NCBI GenBank assembly: GCA_030638625.1
Contig: DAOWEE010000215.1
Span: forward strand, 1 to 6,032
DNA from: Methanosarcinales archaeon
GTDB lineage: Archaea > Halobacteriota > Methanosarcinia > Methanosarcinales > Methanocomedenaceae
Direction of reading: 5' to 3'
DNA length: 6,032 nt
In this document: piece by piece, positions 5,853 through 6,032 of the stretch
How the letters are laid out: each line of letters begins with the position of its first letter
Position numbering within the stretch: the first letter of the stretch is position 1
The notes under the pieces: generated by a model
The model's database searches: none
The model's input: only the letters and a program-made list of their open reading frames with translations
What the model was told of the DNA's origin: nothing
Made by a program: the position numbers and the translations under genes

Positions 5853-5878
5853 CAAAATATAAATCTACATATATATAC
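5853..5878 (-). promoter_or_regulatory. Probable TATA-box promoter of rfcL-tmk
   Basis: On the minus strand two A/T-rich boxes precede rfcL: a TATATATATA run at 5878-5869 and TTTATATTTT at about 5863-5854. They lie roughly 37-60 bases before the ATG at 5817, so a start about 25 bases further on would give a leader of some 10-30 bases. Promoter activity here would make rfcL-tmk independent of the gene entering at the right edge. Which box is used cannot be resolved by reading. Confidence 0.45.
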
Positions 5879-5917
5879 ATGATCAACCCCACCATTTCAT
5901 CTGGAAATCAATAGCGT

Positions 5918-6031
5918 TCACCCTTCCCTCCAGGTCACTGGCGTATCGTCAGGTCTGTAATTTGGCCGGGCATTGGATTGCTCGATTGGTATGAAAGTAT
6001 TTTGCCGGTACATGAGCAGGCCCAGATATGC
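5918..6031 (-). CDS. Probable C-terminal end of an unidentified protein
   Basis: A minus-strand frame is open from the window edge to a TGA at 5920-5918 and gives 37 residues. They begin with a hydrophobic stretch (AYLGLLMY) and end in a polar, proline- and arginine-containing tail (RPNYRPDDTPVTWREG). This pattern would suit the end of a membrane protein, but the hydrophobic part is cut by the edge. The third codon positions are fairly G/C-rich, as in the genes nearby. A plus-strand frame is also open across most of this stretch, so coding on the minus strand is likely but not proven. The stop is 100 bases upstream of the rfcL start, and the rfcL promoter boxes lie between them. I do not recognise a family. 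Confidence 0.4.
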   Translation of the reverse strand, partial: AYLGLLMYRQNTFIPIEQSNARPNYRPDDTPVTWREG

Positions 6032-6032
6032 A

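Noticed and set aside
5881..5920. Short minus-strand frame starting with GTG after GGAGGG, overlapping the stop of the right-edge fragment.
   Set aside because: It encodes only 12 residues (VNAIDFQMKWWG) before a stop and nothing further supports it.

Overview
The window looks like a piece of a euryarchaeal chromosome. The lower half carries the large subunit of archaeal clamp loader (RfcL) followed by thymidylate kinase. The upper half carries an archaeal-type TrmI tRNA methyltransferase. Upstream sites are TATA-like, and ribosome binding sites are of the GGTGA/GAGGA type. A multihaem cytochrome c tail at the left edge together with a bacterial-size cofactor-independent phosphoglycerate mutase points towards Methanosarcinales or related methane-oxidising (ANME-type) archaea. 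That placement is inference; no rRNA or other taxonomic marker is present.

Layout. Positions 2-166 hold the C-terminus of a multihaem c-type cytochrome, closed by a good hairpin-plus-T7 terminator (181-221). An A/T-rich promoter then precedes a tight plus-strand operon: a small two-helix membrane protein of unknown function (297-770), gpmI (791-2428) and trmI with a TTG start (2431-3174). Oligo-T runs follow trmI. On the minus strand, entering from the right, is the probable C-terminal end of an unidentified gene (5918-6031), then an A/T-rich promoter region, rfcL (4330-5817) and tmk (3695-4318). rfcL and tmk are 11 bases apart and surely cotranscribed. The two operons converge on a 520-base gap.

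That gap is the most interesting part. From about 3285 to 3590 it contains a succession of stem-loops, some mutually exclusive, with a TATA-like box at the right distance upstream and a T-rich tract downstream. This suggests an undescribed structured RNA of about 300 nt, or the structured remnant of a mobile element. Next to it, a 28-bp tandem repeat (3610-3731) runs out of the 3' end of tmk and supplies its stop codon. A second repeat, six 18-bp units, sits inside gpmI and inserts a hexapeptide array into an otherwise complete enzyme.

Functionally the identified genes are housekeeping: glycolysis/gluconeogenesis (GpmI), tRNA modification (TrmI), dTTP synthesis (Tmk) and sliding-clamp loading (RfcL). 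The rfcL-tmk pair joins DNA synthesis and nucleotide supply. No CRISPR array, tRNA, rRNA or intact transposase is visible.
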